A stretch of DNA of 64,000 bases from Microbacterium sp. nov. GSS16. GTDB lineage: Bacteria > Actinomycetota > Actinomycetes > Actinomycetales > Microbacteriaceae. Location: positions 1,984,001 through 2,048,000 of the forward strand of contig NZ_CP116338.1 in assembly GCF_028198145.1 (NCBI RefSeq), given 5' to 3'. A model generated the notes under the pieces. It was not told the origin of the DNA, did not search any database, and saw only the letters and a list, made by a program, of their open reading frames with translations. Numbering within the stretch: position 1 is the stretch's first letter; each line of letters starts with the position of its first letter. The translations under genes and the position numbers were made by a program. Positions 17,509 to 27,240 of the stretch are shown here, piece by piece.

Positions 17509-20082
17509 TCAGCCCTCCGCCGGCGCCAGCTCGATGGCCGTGACCGCGAGCTGGTCCGCTTCGGCGAACGTCAGCTCGGCGATGCGGCCGACCGCACGCA
17601 GGTCGTCGGCGGCGGCGCGCAACGCGTCGATCCTCGCGGCAGGAGCGGCGATGGTCGCCGATGCGACCGGGGTCTTCTGCGATGCCTTCGCCTCGGTCTT
17701 CGCCCGGCGGATGCCGATCAGGGCCTCGCTGGCTGCGGACAGCACCGCCGTGTCCCCGTCGATCCCGAGCGGCTCCGGCCAGGCCGCCGTGTGGATCGAT
17801 CCCTCCTCGAACCATGACCAGGCCTCCTCTGTCGCGAACGACACGATCGGCGCGAGCAGGCGCAGCAGCGTCGACAGCGCGAGGCGCAGAGCGAGGGCGG
17901 CCGAGGCCTGGTTCACGTCGGTCTGGTCGTAGGCGCGCTCCTTGACGAGCTCGAGGTAGTCGTCGCAGAACGTCCAGAAGAACGCCTCGGTGATCTCGAG
18001 GGCCTTCGCCTGGTCGTAGTTCTCGTATGCCGTGGTCGCCTCGCGCACCACCTGGTCGAGGGCCGTGAGCATCGACGCGTCGAGCGCATGCGTGACGCGC
18101 GCGCCCTCCGGCACGGGGAACGACAGCACGAACTTCGCAGCATTGAGGATCTTGATGGCCAGGCGGCGTCCGATCTTCACCTGCGTCGGGTTCTGCGGGT
18201 CGAATGCGGCGTCCATGCCCAAGCGGCTGGATGCCGACCAGTAGCGCACCGCATCAGAGCCGTGCGTGGACAGGATGTCGGCCGGGGTGACGACGTTGCC
18301 CTTCGACTTCGACATCTTCTTGCGGTCGGGGTCGACGATGAAGCCCGAGATGGCGGCGTTGCGCCACGGCGAGCGCTGGTCCTCGAGCGTCGAGCGCAGC
18401 ATGGTCGAGAACAGCCAGGTGCGGATGATGTCCTGACCCTGCGGGCGCAGGTCGAACGGTGCCACGGTGTTCCACAGCTCCTCGTCGCGCTGCCAGCCGC
18501 CGGCCAGCTGCGGGGTGAGCGAGGAGGTCGCCCAGGTGTCGAAGATGTCCTGCTCGGCGTCGAATCCGCCGGGCACGCCGCGCTGGTCCTCGGTGTAGCC
18601 CTCCGGCACGTCCGTGGTCGGATCGATGGGCAGGCTCGCGAGCGACGGCGTCAGCACGCGGTCGTAGTCGCGCTCGCCGTTCTCGTCGAGGGCGTACCAG
18701 ACGGGGATCGGCACGCCGAAGAACCGCTGGCGCGAGATGAGCCAGTCGCCGGTGAGGCCGCCGACCCAGTTCTCGTAGCGCACGCGCATGAAGTCGGGAT
18801 GCCAGCTCAGCTCGCGGCCGTTCTCGAGCAGCTGCTCGCGCAGCTGCGGGTCGCGGGAGCCGTTGCGGATGTACCACTGCCGCGTCGAGACGATCTCGAG
18901 CGGGCGGTCGCCCTTCTCGAAGAACTTCACGGCGTGGCTGAAGGGCTTGCCGACCTCGAGCAGGTCGCCCGACGCCTGAAGCTGCTCGACGATGATCTTG
19001 CGGGCGCTGAAGACGGTCTTGCCGGCGAGCTCCGCATACGCGGCACGGCCCGCGTCCGACGTGATCGCCTCGGGGACATCGGCGAGCACGCGGCCGTCCT
19101 TGCCGAGGATGGTGCGGTTGGGCAGGTCGAGCTCGCGCCACCAGATGATGTCGGTCACATCGCCGAAGGTGCAGATCATGGCGATGCCCGAGCCCTTGTC
19201 AGGCTGGGCGAGGTGGTGGGCGAGCACGGGCACCTCGACGTCGAAGATCGGGGTGCGCACGGTCTTGCCGAAGTAGGGCTGATACCGCTCGTCGTCGGGG
19301 TGCGCGACCAGCGCCACGCACGCGGGCAGCAGCTCGGGGCGGGTCGTCTGGATCTCGATGTCGCCCGAGCCGTCGGTCTTGTGGAAGGCGACGCGATGGT
19401 AGGCGGCCTGCTGGTCGCGGTCCTCGAGCTCTGCCTGGGCGATCGCCGAACGGAAGTCGATGTCCCACAGGGTCGGCGCCAGCGACTGGTACGCCTCGCC
19501 GCGCTCGAGTCCGCGCAGGAACGCGAGCTGGCTCTGGCGGATCGTGTCGTCGGAGATGGTGCGGTAGGTCTGGGTCCAGTCGACGCTGAGGCCGAGCTGG
19601 CGGAACAGCGCCTCGAACTGCTTCTCGTCCTCGACGGTCAGCTTCTCGCACAGCTCGATGAAGTTGCGGCGGCTGATGGGCTGCTGGTCGGCAGCGCGGG
19701 ACGACTTGTTGTCACCGCCTTCGAACGGCGGCGTGAAGTCGGGGTCGAAGGGCAGAGTCGGGTCGCAGCGCACGCCGTAGTAGTTCTGCACGCGGCGTTC
19801 GGTGGGCAGACCGTTGTCGTCCCAGCCCATCGGGTAGAACACGTTCTTGCCGCGCATGCGCTCGAAGCGCGCCTTGATGTCGGTGTGCGTGTACGAGAAC
19901 ACATGCCCGATGTGCAGGCTGCCGGACGCCGTCGGCGGGGGAGTGTCGATCGAGTAGACGCTGTCGCGTCCGGATGCCGTGGCCTGGGCACGATCGAAGA
20001 GGAAGGTGCCCTCGTCCGACCAGCGCTCACCCCACTTCGCTTCGAGGCCTTCGAGCGCGGGCTTGTCGGGAATGCGTGACAT
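17509..20082 (-). CDS. valS: Valyl-tRNA synthetase
   Basis: Class I synthetase attaching valine to tRNA-Val, with CP1 editing of mischarged threonine. The 857-residue protein carries HIGH at residues 57-60 and KMSKS at 589-593. It ends in an anticodon-binding and short helical region that includes 'RRAKTEAKASQKTPVA'. The chosen ATG 20082 follows GAGGAG by eight bases. The GTG at 20112 is in frame but lacks a ribosome-binding site. A small gene follows two bases after its stop. It is divergent from the peptide transporter. Confidence 0.96.
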   Translation of the reverse strand: MSRIPDKPALEGLEAKWGERWSDEGTFLFDRAQATASGRDSVYSIDTPPPTASGSLHIGHVFSYTHTDIKARFERMRGKNVFYPMGWDDNGLPTERRVQNYYGVRCDPTLPFDPDFTPPFEGGDNKSSRAADQQPISRRNFIELCEKLTVEDEKQFEALFRQLGLSVDWTQTYRTISDDTIRQSQLAFLRGLERGEAYQSLAPTLWDIDFRSAIAQAELEDRDQQAAYHRVAFHKTDGSGDIEIQTTRPELLPACVALVAHPDDERYQPYFGKTVRTPIFDVEVPVLAHHLAQPDKGSGIAMICTFGDVTDIIWWRELDLPNRTILGKDGRVLADVPEAITSDAGRAAYAELAGKTVFSARKIIVEQLQASGDLLEVGKPFSHAVKFFEKGDRPLEIVSTRQWYIRNGSRDPQLREQLLENGRELSWHPDFMRVRYENWVGGLTGDWLISRQRFFGVPIPVWYALDENGERDYDRVLTPSLASLPIDPTTDVPEGYTEDQRGVPGGFDAEQDIFDTWATSSLTPQLAGGWQRDEELWNTVAPFDLRPQGQDIIRTWLFSTMLRSTLEDQRSPWRNAAISGFIVDPDRKKMSKSKGNVVTPADILSTHGSDAVRYWSASSRLGMDAAFDPQNPTQVKIGRRLAIKILNAAKFVLSFPVPEGARVTHALDASMLTALDQVVREATTAYENYDQAKALEITEAFFWTFCDDYLELVKERAYDQTDVNQASAALALRLALSTLLRLLAPIVSFATEEAWSWFEEGSIHTAAWPEPLGIDGDTAVLSAASEALIGIRRAKTEAKASQKTPVASATIAAPAARIDALRAAADDLRAVGRIAELTFAEADQLAVTAIELAPAEG

Positions 20083-20201
20083 GGAGGACTCCTCGAACGA
20101 TGTGTGCGGCACTGTGTGAGCGTGCCTGAGTGTGGTTGTTCGGCGAGTCTACCGGTCGCCGAATGACCGGCCCTAGATCGACTGCGTCCAACAACCGCCG
20201 G

Positions 20202-20207
20202 TAAGAT
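20202..20207 (+). promoter_or_regulatory. -10-like element of the peptide ABC transporter operon
   Basis: TAAGAT lies 38 bases before the binding-protein ATG in the 163-bp region divergent from valS. No strong -35 element or operator was recognised. Confidence 0.4.
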
Positions 20208-20245
20208 GGAGTGTTCCCCTTCTCCGCATGCATCGAGGTTCCCGA

Positions 20246-21865
20246 ATGCCTTCTTTCCCTGTGCGTCGTCTTCTGCCGCTGGCCGCCCTGGCCGCGGCAT
20301 CCGCCCTTCTGCTCAGCGCCTGTGCACGACCGGCCGGTGACGCCGGCGGTTCCGAGGCCGAGCTCGTCTGGGCGATCGAGGGCGCCAACCTCTCGGCCGG
20401 ACACATGGATCCGCAGACCAGCCAGCTCGACGTGTCGGGGATGGTGCAGCGTCAGGTGCTCGACTCCCTGGTCTTCCAGGAGGCCGACGGGTCGTTCTCG
20501 CCGTGGCTCGCGAAGAGCTGGAAGGTGTCCGAAGACGGCAAGACGTACACGTTCGAGCTTCGCGACGACGTCGCGTTCTCCGATGGCACGGCGTTCGATG
20601 CCGAGGCCGTGAAGGCGAACTTCGACCGGATCGTCGATCCCGCCACCAAGTCGGCGCAGGCGGCGAGCATGCTCGGTGGCGAGCTGTATGCAGGCACCGA
20701 GGTCGTCGGCGAGCACACGGTCGAGGTCAGCTTCACTCAGCCGTACGCACCGTTCCTGCAGGCGGCCAGCACGGCGCAGCTCGGGTTCTGGTCGCCGAAG
20801 GCGCTCGCGTCGTCGAACGACGAGCTCGCAGCCGGCGGTCCCGACGTCTCGATCGGCACCGGTCCGTTCGTGCTCAGCGAGTACACCGCCGACCAGGAGA
20901 TCGTCTACACCCGCAACGACGACTACACCTGGGGCCCCGACGGCGCGACGGCTCCGAAGATCAAGACCCTGCGCGTGGAGCTGCTGCCCGAGGCATCCGT
21001 CCGCGCCGGCGTGCTCGCATCGGGCGAGGCGGACGTCGCGACCCAGCTGCCGCCGAACGTCGTCGCCGACCTCGGCGACGACGTCACGGTCACCGCCAAG
21101 GAGTACCCGGGCCTGCCGTACTCGCTGTTCCTCAACGAGAAGCACGGCGTCTTCGCCGATCAGAAGGTGCGTCAGGCGTTCTCGCGGGCGATCGACATCG
21201 ATGCGGCCGTCGACGAGATCTTCTTCGGCGAGTTCCCCCGCGCGTGGAGCATCCTTGGTCCCACGACCCCCGGCTACGACAAGAGCCTCGAGGGCAGCTG
21301 GCCGTTCGGCGCCGATGAGGCGAACGCCCTGCTCGATGAGGCCGGCTGGACAGAGCGCGGCGCCGACGGCATCCGGATGAAGGACGGCAAGCGCCTCTCG
21401 GCCCGCTGGATCGCCTGGACCCCGATCTCGGACGACCGCACCGCGCTCGCCAACGCCATTCAGTCCGACCTGAAGGACGTCGGCTTCGAGATCGTCCGGG
21501 AGAAGCTCGAACCCGCCGCCTACAACGAGCAGTACGGCCCGAAGACGTACGACATCACCGACTGGGACTTCTCGGGCGTGGATGCCGACCTGCTGCGCAG
21601 CCACCTCGGCACCGACGGGTTCCAGAACGCCTCGCAGGTGAGCGATCCCGCCGTCGACGAACTGCTCGAGCGCGGGCTCTCGACATCGGACACGTCGGAG
21701 CGGGCGGAGATCTACACCGAGCTGCAGCAGTGGAACGCCGAGCATGTCGCGATCGTGCCGCTGTACGTGTCATCGCTGATCACCGGATCCGTGAAGGGCG
21801 TCGAGGGCCTGGAGTACGACCTGTACGGCCGGCCGCTGTTCTACAGCGCGAGCGTCAGCCGCTGA
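20246..21865 (+). CDS. ABC transporter peptide-binding lipoprotein (SBP family 5)
   Basis: A 539-residue extracytoplasmic solute-binding lipoprotein of the DppA/OppA/NikA family. It has a basic-hydrophobic signal 'RRLLPLAALAAASALLLSAC', whose final cysteine is the lipidation site. The mature part shows the family pattern 'LVFQEADGSFSPWLAKSWKVSEDG' (quoted partly) and 'DDVAFSDGTAFDAEAVK'. The ATG at 20246 with GAGG eight bases upstream places the signal correctly; an ATG at 20228 is less likely. It heads a complete operon with two permeases and a fused ATPase. The ligand is probably a short peptide, unproven. Confidence 0.92.
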   Translation: MPSFPVRRLLPLAALAAASALLLSACARPAGDAGGSEAELVWAIEGANLSAGHMDPQTSQLDVSGMVQRQVLDSLVFQEADGSFSPWLAKSWKVSEDGKTYTFELRDDVAFSDGTAFDAEAVKANFDRIVDPATKSAQAASMLGGELYAGTEVVGEHTVEVSFTQPYAPFLQAASTAQLGFWSPKALASSNDELAAGGPDVSIGTGPFVLSEYTADQEIVYTRNDDYTWGPDGATAPKIKTLRVELLPEASVRAGVLASGEADVATQLPPNVVADLGDDVTVTAKEYPGLPYSLFLNEKHGVFADQKVRQAFSRAIDIDAAVDEIFFGEFPRAWSILGPTTPGYDKSLEGSWPFGADEANALLDEAGWTERGADGIRMKDGKRLSARWIAWTPISDDRTALANAIQSDLKDVGFEIVREKLEPAAYNEQYGPKTYDITDWDFSGVDADLLRSHLGTDGFQNASQVSDPAVDELLERGLSTSDTSERAEIYTELQQWNAEHVAIVPLYVSSLITGSVKGVEGLEYDLYGRPLFYSASVSR

Positions 21866-21866
21866 C

Positions 21867-22832
21867 GTGCGGCGCGCCCTGGTCCGGATCGCCGGGACCG
21901 CCGCCTCCGCCGTGCTCGTCCTCTGGGGCGCGGCGACGCTGGCCTTCCTGGCGCTGCGGATCATCCCCGGCGATGCCGTCTCGGTCATGCTCGGCCCGCA
22001 GGCGAAGGTGAGCGAGGCGGTGAAGGCGGCGGTCAGGGCCGATCTCGGCCTCGACCGCCCTCCGCTCGAGCAGTACCTCTCGTACATCGGGGGACTCCTG
22101 CGTGGTGATCTGGGGACGTCGTATCAGCTCCGGATGCCCGTGACCGAGGTCATCGGCCGTCAGCTCGGGCCCACCGTGCAGCTCACGGCGCTGGCGCTGC
22201 TGACCGCGGTTCTCGTCGCGCTCGCCGTGGCGCTGTTCGCGCGACGCGGGCTCGCGAGGACCGTGGTGGTCGCGGGGGAGCTGATCGTGCTCTCGTCGCC
22301 GGTGTTCTGGATCGGCATCGTCCTGCTGGCGGTCTTCGCCTTCGGGGTGGGCTGGTTCCCCGTGGCGGGCACGCGCAGCGCTGCCACGGTGGTGCTGCCC
22401 GCGCTCACGCTCGCACTTCCGGTCGCGGCGCTGATCGGTCAGGTGCTGCGCGACGGCATCGACGAGGCCGAGCGACAGCCGTTCGCCGAGACCGTCCGCT
22501 CCCGCGGCGCCGGATCGTCCCGCCTCGTGCTGCGGCACTCGCTGCGCCACGGCGCGGCGAGCGCGCTCACCCTCACTGCCTATCTCATCGGCTCGCTGCT
22601 CGGCGGTGCGGTGCTCGTCGAGACCGTGTTCGCGCGGCCCGGGCTCGGGCGGGTGACGCTGACCGCCATCGTCGACCGCGATCTGCCCGTCGTCGCGGGC
22701 GTGATCATGCTCAGCGCCCTCGTGTTCGTCATCGTGAACGTGATCGTCGAGCTGCTGCATCCGATCATCGACCCGCGACTGCGCGCGCGGTCCGCCGCGT
22801 TCGAGGCGCCCGCCATCGAGGAGCGCCGATGA
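21867..22832 (+). CDS. ABC transporter permease, DppB-type
   Basis: A 321-residue inner-membrane permease of the DppB/OppB class with about six membrane segments. The first is at residues 9-33, followed by the extracellular loop 'IPGDAVSVMLGP' typical of the family. The cytoplasmic EAA loop is represented by 'FAETVRSRGAGSSRLVLRHSL'. The start is the GTG at 21867, one base after the binding-protein stop. The end overlaps the next permease by four bases. It pairs with the 22829 gene to form the channel. Confidence 0.93.
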   Translation: MRRALVRIAGTAASAVLVLWGAATLAFLALRIIPGDAVSVMLGPQAKVSEAVKAAVRADLGLDRPPLEQYLSYIGGLLRGDLGTSYQLRMPVTEVIGRQLGPTVQLTALALLTAVLVALAVALFARRGLARTVVVAGELIVLSSPVFWIGIVLLAVFAFGVGWFPVAGTRSAATVVLPALTLALPVAALIGQVLRDGIDEAERQPFAETVRSRGAGSSRLVLRHSLRHGAASALTLTAYLIGSLLGGAVLVETVFARPGLGRVTLTAIVDRDLPVVAGVIMLSALVFVIVNVIVELLHPIIDPRLRARSAAFEAPAIEERR

Positions 22833-23638
22833 TCGCCCGACGGGTGGGGCTGGGGTGCGCCGCGGCCTTCCTCGTCGTCGTCGCGCTCGCCGCGGCATTT
22901 CCCGACCTGCTCGCCACCCATGACCCGCTGCGCACCGATGTGCGCTCGGCGCTCGAGGCGCCGGGGCCGGCCCACCTGTTCGGCACCGACCAGTCGGGCC
23001 GCGACGTGTTCTCGCGGGTCGTGCACGGAGCCGCACGCTCCGTCGGGATCGGACTGCTGGCGACGACGCTCGCGGTGATCGCCGGTCTCGTGCTCGGCTC
23101 GCTCTCGGGCGTCGCACCCCGAGCGGTGGATGCCGCGGCGATGCGCGTCACCGACATCCTGCTCGCTTTCCCCGAATTCCTCATCGCGCTGATCGTCGTG
23201 GCGGTGCTCGGCCCTGGCGCGGTCAACGTCGCCATCGCGGTGACGATCGCGGCGGTGCCGGTGTACATCCGGCTCGCCCGCACGCAGACCCGCACGCTGC
23301 GCATCGCAGAGCACGTGGAGGCGGCCCGCATCCTGGGCGTCGGCGCCGTGCGCACCTTCACCCGGCACGTCGCGCCCGGGGTCCTCGGGACGCTGAGCGT
23401 GCTCGCCACCATCGGCATCGGGTCGAGCATCCTCGCCGCCGCCGGCCTCAGCTTCCTCGGCCTCGGCCCCTCGGAGCCGGCTCCGGAATGGGGACTCATG
23501 CTCTCGGGCGGACGCAATGTGCTCGGCCGCGCCTGGTGGATCTCGGTCTTCCCGGGTCTTGCCATCACGCTGACCGTGATCAGCGCCACGGTGCTCGGCC
23601 GAGCCCTGCGCGCGCGAGCCGAGGGGAGGCGCTCATGA
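22829..23638 (+). CDS. ABC transporter permease, DppC-type
   Basis: A 269-residue second permease with the N-terminal segment and 'HLFGTDQSGRDVFSRVVHGA', the hallmark of DppC/OppC proteins. Five to six further membrane segments follow. The EAA loop includes 'HVEAARILGVGAVRTFTRHV'. The ATG overlaps the preceding stop, and its own stop overlaps the ATPase start as ATGA, so the four genes form a tightly coupled operon. Confidence 0.94.
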   Translation: MIARRVGLGCAAAFLVVVALAAAFPDLLATHDPLRTDVRSALEAPGPAHLFGTDQSGRDVFSRVVHGAARSVGIGLLATTLAVIAGLVLGSLSGVAPRAVDAAAMRVTDILLAFPEFLIALIVVAVLGPGAVNVAIAVTIAAVPVYIRLARTQTRTLRIAEHVEAARILGVGAVRTFTRHVAPGVLGTLSVLATIGIGSSILAAAGLSFLGLGPSEPAPEWGLMLSGGRNVLGRAWWISVFPGLAITLTVISATVLGRALRARAEGRRS

Positions 23639-25119
23639 GCGCGGTGCACGTGCGGGGACTGCGCATCCGCATCGGCGCGCAGGCGATCGTCGACGGGGTC
23701 GATCTCGACATCGCCCCGGGCGAGTGCGTGGCGATCGTCGGCGAATCCGGGGCCGGCAAGTCGCTCACCGCACGTGCGCTGCTCGGGATGCTGCCGGACG
23801 GCGCCCGCATGACAGCGGACGAGCTGCGGATCGACGGCATCGACGCCGCCGGGCTCGGCGAGGCCTCGTGGCGTGCCCTGCGCGGCCGGCGCGTCGCGCT
23901 CGTCTCGCAGGACGCGCTGGCCGCGCTCGATCCGCTGCGCCGGATCGGCCGCGAGGTCGCCGAGCCGATGGAGATCCACCGCCTGCACCGCAGTGACCGG
24001 CAGGCGCAGGTCGTGCGGCTGCTGGCTTCCGTGTCGCTGCCCGAACCGGAGAGGCGCGCGCGCAGCCGCCCGCACGAGCTGTCGGGCGGGATGCGTCAGC
24101 GAGCGCTGATCGCGTCGGCACTCGCCGCCGATCCCGCGGTGCTGGTCGCCGACGAGGCGACGACGGCGCTGGACGCCACGGTGCAGGCGCGCATCCTCGC
24201 TCTGTTGCGCTCGATCGCCGACGACGGACGAGCCGTACTGTTCATCAGCCACGACTTCGCGGCGGTGCGGCGGGTGGCCGATCGGGTGCTGGTGATGCGC
24301 GCGGGGCGCATCGTGGAGCACGGTGGCGTGGCGGAGGTCATGGCGTCGCCGCGCGAGGAGTACACCCGCGCCCTCGTCGAGGCGAGCATCCTGCGCGCGC
24401 GCACCCCGACGCGACCGGCGGGTGAGCTGCTGCTGCAGGTGCGCGACGTGTCGAAGCGGTTCGAGCGGCCCGCGGTCATCGGCGCCTCATTCGCTCTCGT
24501 GTCCGGCCGCACGCTCGGCGTCGTCGGGGAGTCCGGGTCAGGCAAGACGACCCTCGCCCGGATGCTGATCGGCGTGGAGCGGCCCGACAGCGGAGTGATC
24601 GAGTGGGCGTCGGCGCAGCGGGTGCAGCTCGTGCACCAGAATCCGCTCGGCGCGTTCGACCCGCGGTGGACGATCGGCCGGTCGATCGCCGAGGCGCTGC
24701 AGGCCGCCGGCGCCCGTCGTGGCGATCGCTCCGCTGCCGTGGCGGCCCTGCTCGCGGAGGTGGGACTGGATGCGGAGCTCGGACGTCGGCGCCCTCGTCA
24801 GCTGTCCGGCGGGCAGCTGCAGCGCGCCGCCATCGCACGGGCGCTCGCCGCCGACCCGCAGGTGCTCGTGCTCGATGAGCCGGTGTCCGCTCTGGACCCC
24901 ACCGTGCGCGCTCGGGTGCTCGACCTGCTCGCGCGCCTGCAGATCGAACGCGGGCTGACGATGGTCTTCGTCTCGCACGACCTCGCTGTCGTCGCGGCGG
25001 TCTGCGACGACGTGCTGGTGATGCGCGACGGTGTGATCGTCGAGCGCGGCCCTGTGGCCGACGTGTTCGCCGCGCCGACGCATCCGTTCACGAGGGAGCT
25101 CCTCGCCGCCGGCAGATGA
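23635..25119 (+). CDS. ABC transporter ATPase, two nucleotide-binding domains fused (DppD-DppF type)
   Basis: A 494-residue protein holding both ATPases of a peptide importer in one chain. Domain 1 has Walker A at residues 36-43 (GESGAGKS), signature LSGGMRQR and Walker B 'VLVADEATTALD'. Domain 2 has Walker A at 298-305 (GESGSGKT), signature LSGGQLQR and 'VLVLDEPVSALD'. In many bacteria these are separate DppD and DppF proteins. GAGGGGAGG precedes the ATG, which overlaps the permease stop. This gene ends the operon. Confidence 0.94.
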   Translation: MSAVHVRGLRIRIGAQAIVDGVDLDIAPGECVAIVGESGAGKSLTARALLGMLPDGARMTADELRIDGIDAAGLGEASWRALRGRRVALVSQDALAALDPLRRIGREVAEPMEIHRLHRSDRQAQVVRLLASVSLPEPERRARSRPHELSGGMRQRALIASALAADPAVLVADEATTALDATVQARILALLRSIADDGRAVLFISHDFAAVRRVADRVLVMRAGRIVEHGGVAEVMASPREEYTRALVEASILRARTPTRPAGELLLQVRDVSKRFERPAVIGASFALVSGRTLGVVGESGSGKTTLARMLIGVERPDSGVIEWASAQRVQLVHQNPLGAFDPRWTIGRSIAEALQAAGARRGDRSAAVAALLAEVGLDAELGRRRPRQLSGGQLQRAAIARALAADPQVLVLDEPVSALDPTVRARVLDLLARLQIERGLTMVFVSHDLAVVAAVCDDVLVMRDGVIVERGPVADVFAAPTHPFTRELLAAGR

Positions 25120-25172
25120 GCGGCGGAGTGGGCACCAGGGCGCGTCGGCTCCCAGCGAAATCCCAGGTTCGC

Positions 25173-25178
25173 TATGGT
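25173..25178 (+). promoter_or_regulatory. -10-like element upstream of cstA
   Basis: TATGGT lies 46 bases before the cstA ATG in the 105-bp gap after the transporter operon. Confidence 0.35.
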
Positions 25179-25224
25179 GGGGCGCAGCAGCGACGACGAA
25201 GCCCTGCCGAAAGGAAGCGCCGCA

Positions 25225-26952
25225 ATGACTCCCGTTCTTCTCATGCTCATCGGATTGGCGATCTTCGCCGTCGGATACCTGTTCTACTCGCGGTACCTGG
25301 CCAATCGGGTCTACCGCCTCGACGCGTCTTTCGCGACCCCCGCTCACGAGCTCAACGACGGCGTGGATTACGTGCCGACGAACAAGTTCATCCTCTGGGG
25401 GCACCACTTCACCTCGGTCGCCGGCGCGGCGCCCATCGTGGGGCCCGCCATCGCGGTGATCTGGGGATGGGTTCCGGCCTTCCTCTGGGTCACGCTCGGC
25501 ACGGTGTTCTTCGCCGGCATGCACGACCTCGGAGCGCTGTGGGCCTCGACCCGCAACAAGGGCCGATCGATCGGCGCCCTGTCGGCGCGCTACATCGGCA
25601 AGCGTGGCGCCGGCCTGTTCCTCGTCGTGATCTTCCTGCTGCTGCTCATGGTGATCGCCGCCTTCGCGGTCGTCATCAAGAACCTGCTGATCTCCACACC
25701 CAGTGCGGTGATCCCCACCTGGGGAGCGATCGTGGTCGCACTGCTCGTCGGCATCGCCGTGTATCGCCTGCGCTGGCCGCTGCTGCCCGTGACCGTCGTC
25801 GGCGTCGCCACGCTGTATGGGCTGATCGTGCTCGGCGACCAGATGCCGGTCGTGCTGCCGGACGACTTCCTCGGCATGGGGCCTGCGACCTTCTGGATCC
25901 TCGCGCTGTTCGTCTACGGAGCCATCGCCTCGCTGCTGCCGGTGTGGGTGCTGCTGCAGCCGCGTGACTACATCAACGGCGTGCAGCTCTTCGTCGGGCT
26001 GATCCTGCTGTTCGGGTCGGTGCTCACCGCGACGCTCTTCTCGGGGGCCGCACCCGAGATCGTCGCGCCCGCGATCAACACCGCCGTTCCCGAGGGGACG
26101 CCGAGCATGGTTCCCCTGCTGTTCGTCACCATCGCGTGCGGTGCGATCTCGGGATTCCACGGCATGGTCTCGTCCGGCACGAGCTCGAAGCAGCTCGACA
26201 AGGAGACCGACGCCCGGTTCGTCGGCTACTTCGGCGCGGTGGGCGAGGGGCTGCTGTCGCTCGGAACGATCCTCGCGGTGATCGCAGGGTTCCGCACGGT
26301 CGCCGAGTGGGACGAGGTGTACAGCGCGTTCGGCGCGGGCGGCGTCGGAGCCTTCGTGACCGGTGGCGGTGCGCTGATGCAGGCGGGCATCGGGCTGCCC
26401 GCCTCGCTCAGCGCCACGGTGCTCGCCACCATGGCGGTGCTGTTCGCGGCGACGACCATGGATACCGGCATGCGCCTGCTGCGCTTGGTCGTACAGGAGA
26501 TCGGCGACTCGGTGAAGCTGCGGATCACGAAGGTGCCCGCGACGATTGTCGTCGTCGTGGTCGGTCTCGGGCTCACCTTCTCGCAGGGCCTCGGCGGCGA
26601 CGGCGGTCTTCGCATCTGGCCCCTGTTCGGAACGACGAACCAGCTGATGGCCTCGCTGACCCTGTCGATCATCGCGGTCATGCTCATCCGCAAGCGCCGC
26701 AACCCTCTGCCGGCGCTGATCCCGCTGGTGATCGTCTTCGTGCTGTCGTTCTGGGCGGCGATCGAGCAGCTCGCGTCGTTCGCCGACCCTGCGAAGGCGG
26801 ACTGGCTGCTGTTCGCGCTGGATGTCATCATCATCGCCTCGAGCGTCTGGGTCGCCGTGGAGGCTGTGCTCGCGATGCGTCGGGCCGCGCGGGAGGAACC
26901 CGAGCACGAGGATGAGGACGCCCGGCTCGAGGCGGTTCGCGAGGAGGTCTGA
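25225..26952 (+). CDS. cstA: CstA-family membrane transporter (carbon starvation protein)
   Basis: A 575-residue polytopic membrane protein. Family members import peptides or pyruvate when preferred carbon is limiting. About 14-16 hydrophobic segments run through most of the chain. Family motifs include 'GHHFTSVAGAAPIVGPAIAV' and the later 'GFHGMVSSGTSSKQL'. The ATG at 25225 follows AAGGAAG, and the upstream frame has no membrane character. The next gene encodes a small protein ending in Cys-Cys, as do the YbdD/YjiX partners of enterobacterial CstA and BtsT. An ArsA-like ATPase follows. Confidence 0.93.
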   Translation: MTPVLLMLIGLAIFAVGYLFYSRYLANRVYRLDASFATPAHELNDGVDYVPTNKFILWGHHFTSVAGAAPIVGPAIAVIWGWVPAFLWVTLGTVFFAGMHDLGALWASTRNKGRSIGALSARYIGKRGAGLFLVVIFLLLLMVIAAFAVVIKNLLISTPSAVIPTWGAIVVALLVGIAVYRLRWPLLPVTVVGVATLYGLIVLGDQMPVVLPDDFLGMGPATFWILALFVYGAIASLLPVWVLLQPRDYINGVQLFVGLILLFGSVLTATLFSGAAPEIVAPAINTAVPEGTPSMVPLLFVTIACGAISGFHGMVSSGTSSKQLDKETDARFVGYFGAVGEGLLSLGTILAVIAGFRTVAEWDEVYSAFGAGGVGAFVTGGGALMQAGIGLPASLSATVLATMAVLFAATTMDTGMRLLRLVVQEIGDSVKLRITKVPATIVVVVVGLGLTFSQGLGGDGGLRIWPLFGTTNQLMASLTLSIIAVMLIRKRRNPLPALIPLVIVFVLSFWAAIEQLASFADPAKADWLLFALDVIIIASSVWVAVEAVLAMRRAAREEPEHEDEDARLEAVREEV

Positions 26953-26955
26953 TCG

Positions 26956-27240
26956 ATGAGTCGCACCGAGGCGGCCCGGCGCCTGCGCCGGCGCTGGGCC
27001 GCCTTCCGGCGGGGGCTGGCGGAGTACTACGCCGGCCCCTATCGGCAGATGCTCGCCCGCGAGCAGCGCGATGAGGACGACCTGTTCACCCTGATCGTGC
27101 TCGGCGAGGCGCTCGGTGTTCCCGACCCGGCGGCGTACTACAGCGTCGAGCTCATGCCCCTCGTCGCCGATGACTTCCACCGCTGGCACCGACGGATGGG
27201 CATGCCGCGATCACCCCTGGATCACGTCTCGTGCTGCTAG
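26956..27240 (+). CDS. Small CstA-associated protein ending in Cys-Cys (cory-CC-star/YbdD-like)
   Basis: Ninety-four residues, very basic at the N-terminus ('RRLRRRWAAFRRG'), with a central helix 'DLFTLIVLGEALGVPDPA' and the terminal sequence DHVSCC. Small proteins ending in CC accompany CstA-type transporters: YbdD and YjiX in enterobacteria, and in actinobacteria a family I recall as cory-CC-star. The body does not resemble YbdD closely, so only the position and CC ending are shared. It starts three bases after cstA and overlaps the ATPase gene by ten bases. The cysteines could bind metal, a thiol partner or a lipid; none is shown. Confidence 0.75.
   Translation: MSRTEAARRLRRRWAAFRRGLAEYYAGPYRQMLAREQRDEDDLFTLIVLGEALGVPDPAAYYSVELMPLVADDFHRWHRRMGMPRSPLDHVSCC

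Noticed and set aside
18088-20079. 663-codon plus-strand open frame
   Set aside because: It is antisense to valS, which has both synthetase signatures.
24538-27189. 883-codon minus-strand open frame
   Set aside because: It spans the opposite strands of an ABC ATPase gene and cstA, both certain. The translated sequence is His/Arg/Asp-rich with no domain.
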